A stretch of DNA of 64,000 nucleotides from assembly GCA_033557465.1 (NCBI GenBank), contig CM066031.1, positions 171,151,043-171,215,042 on the forward strand, given 5' to 3'. The notes beneath the pieces are model-generated. The model saw only the letters and a program-made list of their open reading frames with translations. It ran no database searches and had not been told where the DNA came from. Below are positions 62,647 to 64,000 of the stretch, one piece after another. The stretch is from Ichthyophis bannanicus (taxonomy: Eukaryota; Chordata; Amphibia; Gymnophiona; Ichthyophiidae). The first letter of the stretch is position 1. Every line of letters begins with the position of its first letter. The translations under genes and the position numbers were made by a program.

Positions 62647-64000
62647 ATGGAGCCTTCTTCTCCTAAGAAGTGCCTTAACTGTGGAAATGCAGTTTTCTTT
62701 TTAGACTCCAATAACTGGTGTCTAACCTGTTTGGGTCCTGACCCCTTTCCTCCAGAGCCATCAGGCTACAATTTTATGAGAAGAGATTCTCCATTTCGAG
62801 TTTCCCCTCGATACAGTTTTCCCTTCCAGTGTAAGGGCACCGACCATTTCTTCTCTACAGGATCAGGTAACCCACAAACAGTCTGTTAAGACTAGCCAAT
62901 CCTTGGGTGGTAGGTCTCATGCCAAACATGATGACGGCTCCGGCTTTGCCCTCAAGACCTCATTGGCTTCAAAACCCCGGCGGGAGTCTTCGGTCTCCAA
63001 AGCCTCTCAGGGGTTTCAGGTTATTTCTGGGGCTCACCCCTCACAGAACATACCTGAGCCATGCTCGGGGGTGGCATCCGCTTCAAGCGGTACCGATACC
63101 CCGGCATCGGCACTGGTGTTGAGCGATCCACTCCTCACCAGGGATCGTCATCTGGCGTACTCGGTGCCTTCGGGACCGATCGATACCCAGATTGACTTTC
63201 CAGTATCGGCAGCTCCGTTGATACGACGCCTGACGTCGGTACCCTCTAGACATGCATCGATAGATTCGCTTCCTTCGATGCCGAGTCTAGAATCGATATC
63301 TAGTCTGGAAGACTGGGTACCGACGCGTCTCGGAACCGACATTCACCGATTCTGGATGCGCGGTACCGAGGATAATCACCGAGACTTTCGAGTTCCCTCG
63401 GTACCGTTTGAGCAGCCTCCAATGACTGTTTCGATGTCGGTATCGCCTTCGATTCCGGCTCAGCCACCGGTATCGGTGTCGATGCTGGTACCTACAGTAA
63501 CATCGGGACCAGCTCCATCCATGCTTTTTTCACCAGGATTGCTCCTTTCTATACCTAGTTTGGAGTCGATACCTAGCATGGACGATACAGTACTGACTGT
63601 CTCAGGTCATAACCGCCAGTCCCAGTATCCATCCATTAGAGATCCTGTTTTGCACCGGACAAGTACATCCTCCGGTGCCCAGGCTAGTTCTTCGAGTTTA
63701 GCCTGTCCAGGGATTGTTCCCATTGGAGATCCTTCTTTTCAGAAATTTCTCCTTGACATGGCAACATTCCTGGCTATTCCTATCCCTGGCTATGATCCCA
63801 CACAAGGCTCTTCTGGGGAAAAGGAAAATATAATGCTTCCTTTACATCATTCTTTACAGGATCTTCTTCTGAAAATATGGGAAACACCTTTAAGGGCTTC
63901 CTCACCTTCTACAGCAACTGCTCTTCTGTATCAGGTGCCCCCCTCTCCAGGGTTTCAAAAGACTCAACTTCCCCATCATTCCATTGTAGTGGAATCAGCA
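62647..64000 (+). CDS. DIRS-D gag-like ORF1, partial at window edge
   Basis: The N-terminus at 62647 reads KKCLNCGNA and NNWCLTCLGPDP, the CX2C-X12-CX2C motif. A change of register lies between about 62760 and 62860. From there to base 64000 one frame (for example CAG at 62864) has no stop over about 379 codons. It contains the Ser/Pro-rich region with repeated VPS/SVS words and ends in LLLKIWETPLRASSPSTATA and LPHHSIVVESA, collinear with DIRS-B gag. Its coding DNA also carries many GGTACC sites. The true end is not in the window. Confidence 0.85.

Larger units (their letters stand above)
62272..64000 (+). mobile_element. DIRS-D: 5' part of a B-type DIRS element, runs off the window
   Basis: The left edge (CTCCAGGCACAAACAGGAAT) and terminal repeat match DIRS-B through GTCGGTACCGACGGAGCC and AAGCTTTTGGGAGCATCC. 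It inserted after the YLDD region of DIRS-C. Gag follows and is open to the window edge. Divergence from B is visible in gag, so the two are not recent sister copies. Confidence 0.9.

Overview
The window looks like a piece of a large, repeat-choked vertebrate genome. It holds no operons, no CRISPR array and no tRNA or rRNA gene. Almost all recognisable coding sequence belongs to retrotransposons of four groups: DIRS-type tyrosine-recombinase elements (four copies plus a loose end), L2-like LINEs with (AAAT)n tails, CR1 LINEs, and an RTE/BovB-like LINE. Smaller parts are a decayed Ty3/gypsy remnant, a 5S/Deu-type SINE, tRNA-like SINE heads, hairpin MITEs and minisatellites. DIRS elements with inverted ends, esterase-bearing CR1s and one KRAB-like exon together suggest an amphibian with a large genome. 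A caecilian would fit, but this is inference and no species marker was seen.

Layout. 0-7 kb: an L2-like LINE, a 5S/Deu SINE and a MITE in unassigned DNA. 7-14.2 kb: DIRS-A, with inverted terminal repeats, gag, RT/RNase H, tyrosine recombinase and an internal complementary region, split by an L2-like LINE and decayed by stops and frameshifts. 14.3-20 kb: gypsy and RTE remnants, a pogo/Tigger-like non-autonomous transposon carrying a 152-bp tandem repeat, and low-complexity DNA. 20-25.4 kb: CR1 sequence, including a 373-bp near-perfect inverted duplication. 26-28 kb: L2 and CR1 ends. 29-35.15 kb: DIRS-B, the best preserved element, with an uninterrupted RT/RNase H frame. 35-45 kb: MITEs, a 452-bp direct duplication, a solo DIRS end, minisatellites and stacked hairpins. 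45.8-49.7 kb: a nearly complete but frameshifted CR1. 51.6 kb: a 127-bp KRAB-like exon, the only host-gene candidate. 53-58.2 kb: a stack of LINEs inserted into LINEs. 59.1-62.3 kb: DIRS-C, interrupted by DIRS-D, whose gag stays open to the window edge.

How the parts relate. DIRS-A and DIRS-C form one lineage, DIRS-B and DIRS-D another. In A and B the internal complementary region repeats, in reverse complement, the outer edges of both termini, as expected for DIRS replication through a circle. The B/D lineage repeats a palindromic GGTACC-centred motif in its terminal repeats and throughout gag, in two reading registers. Termini of both lineages carry a consensus 5' splice-site sequence. Boundaries are by eye, and clade names rest on motifs rather than searches.
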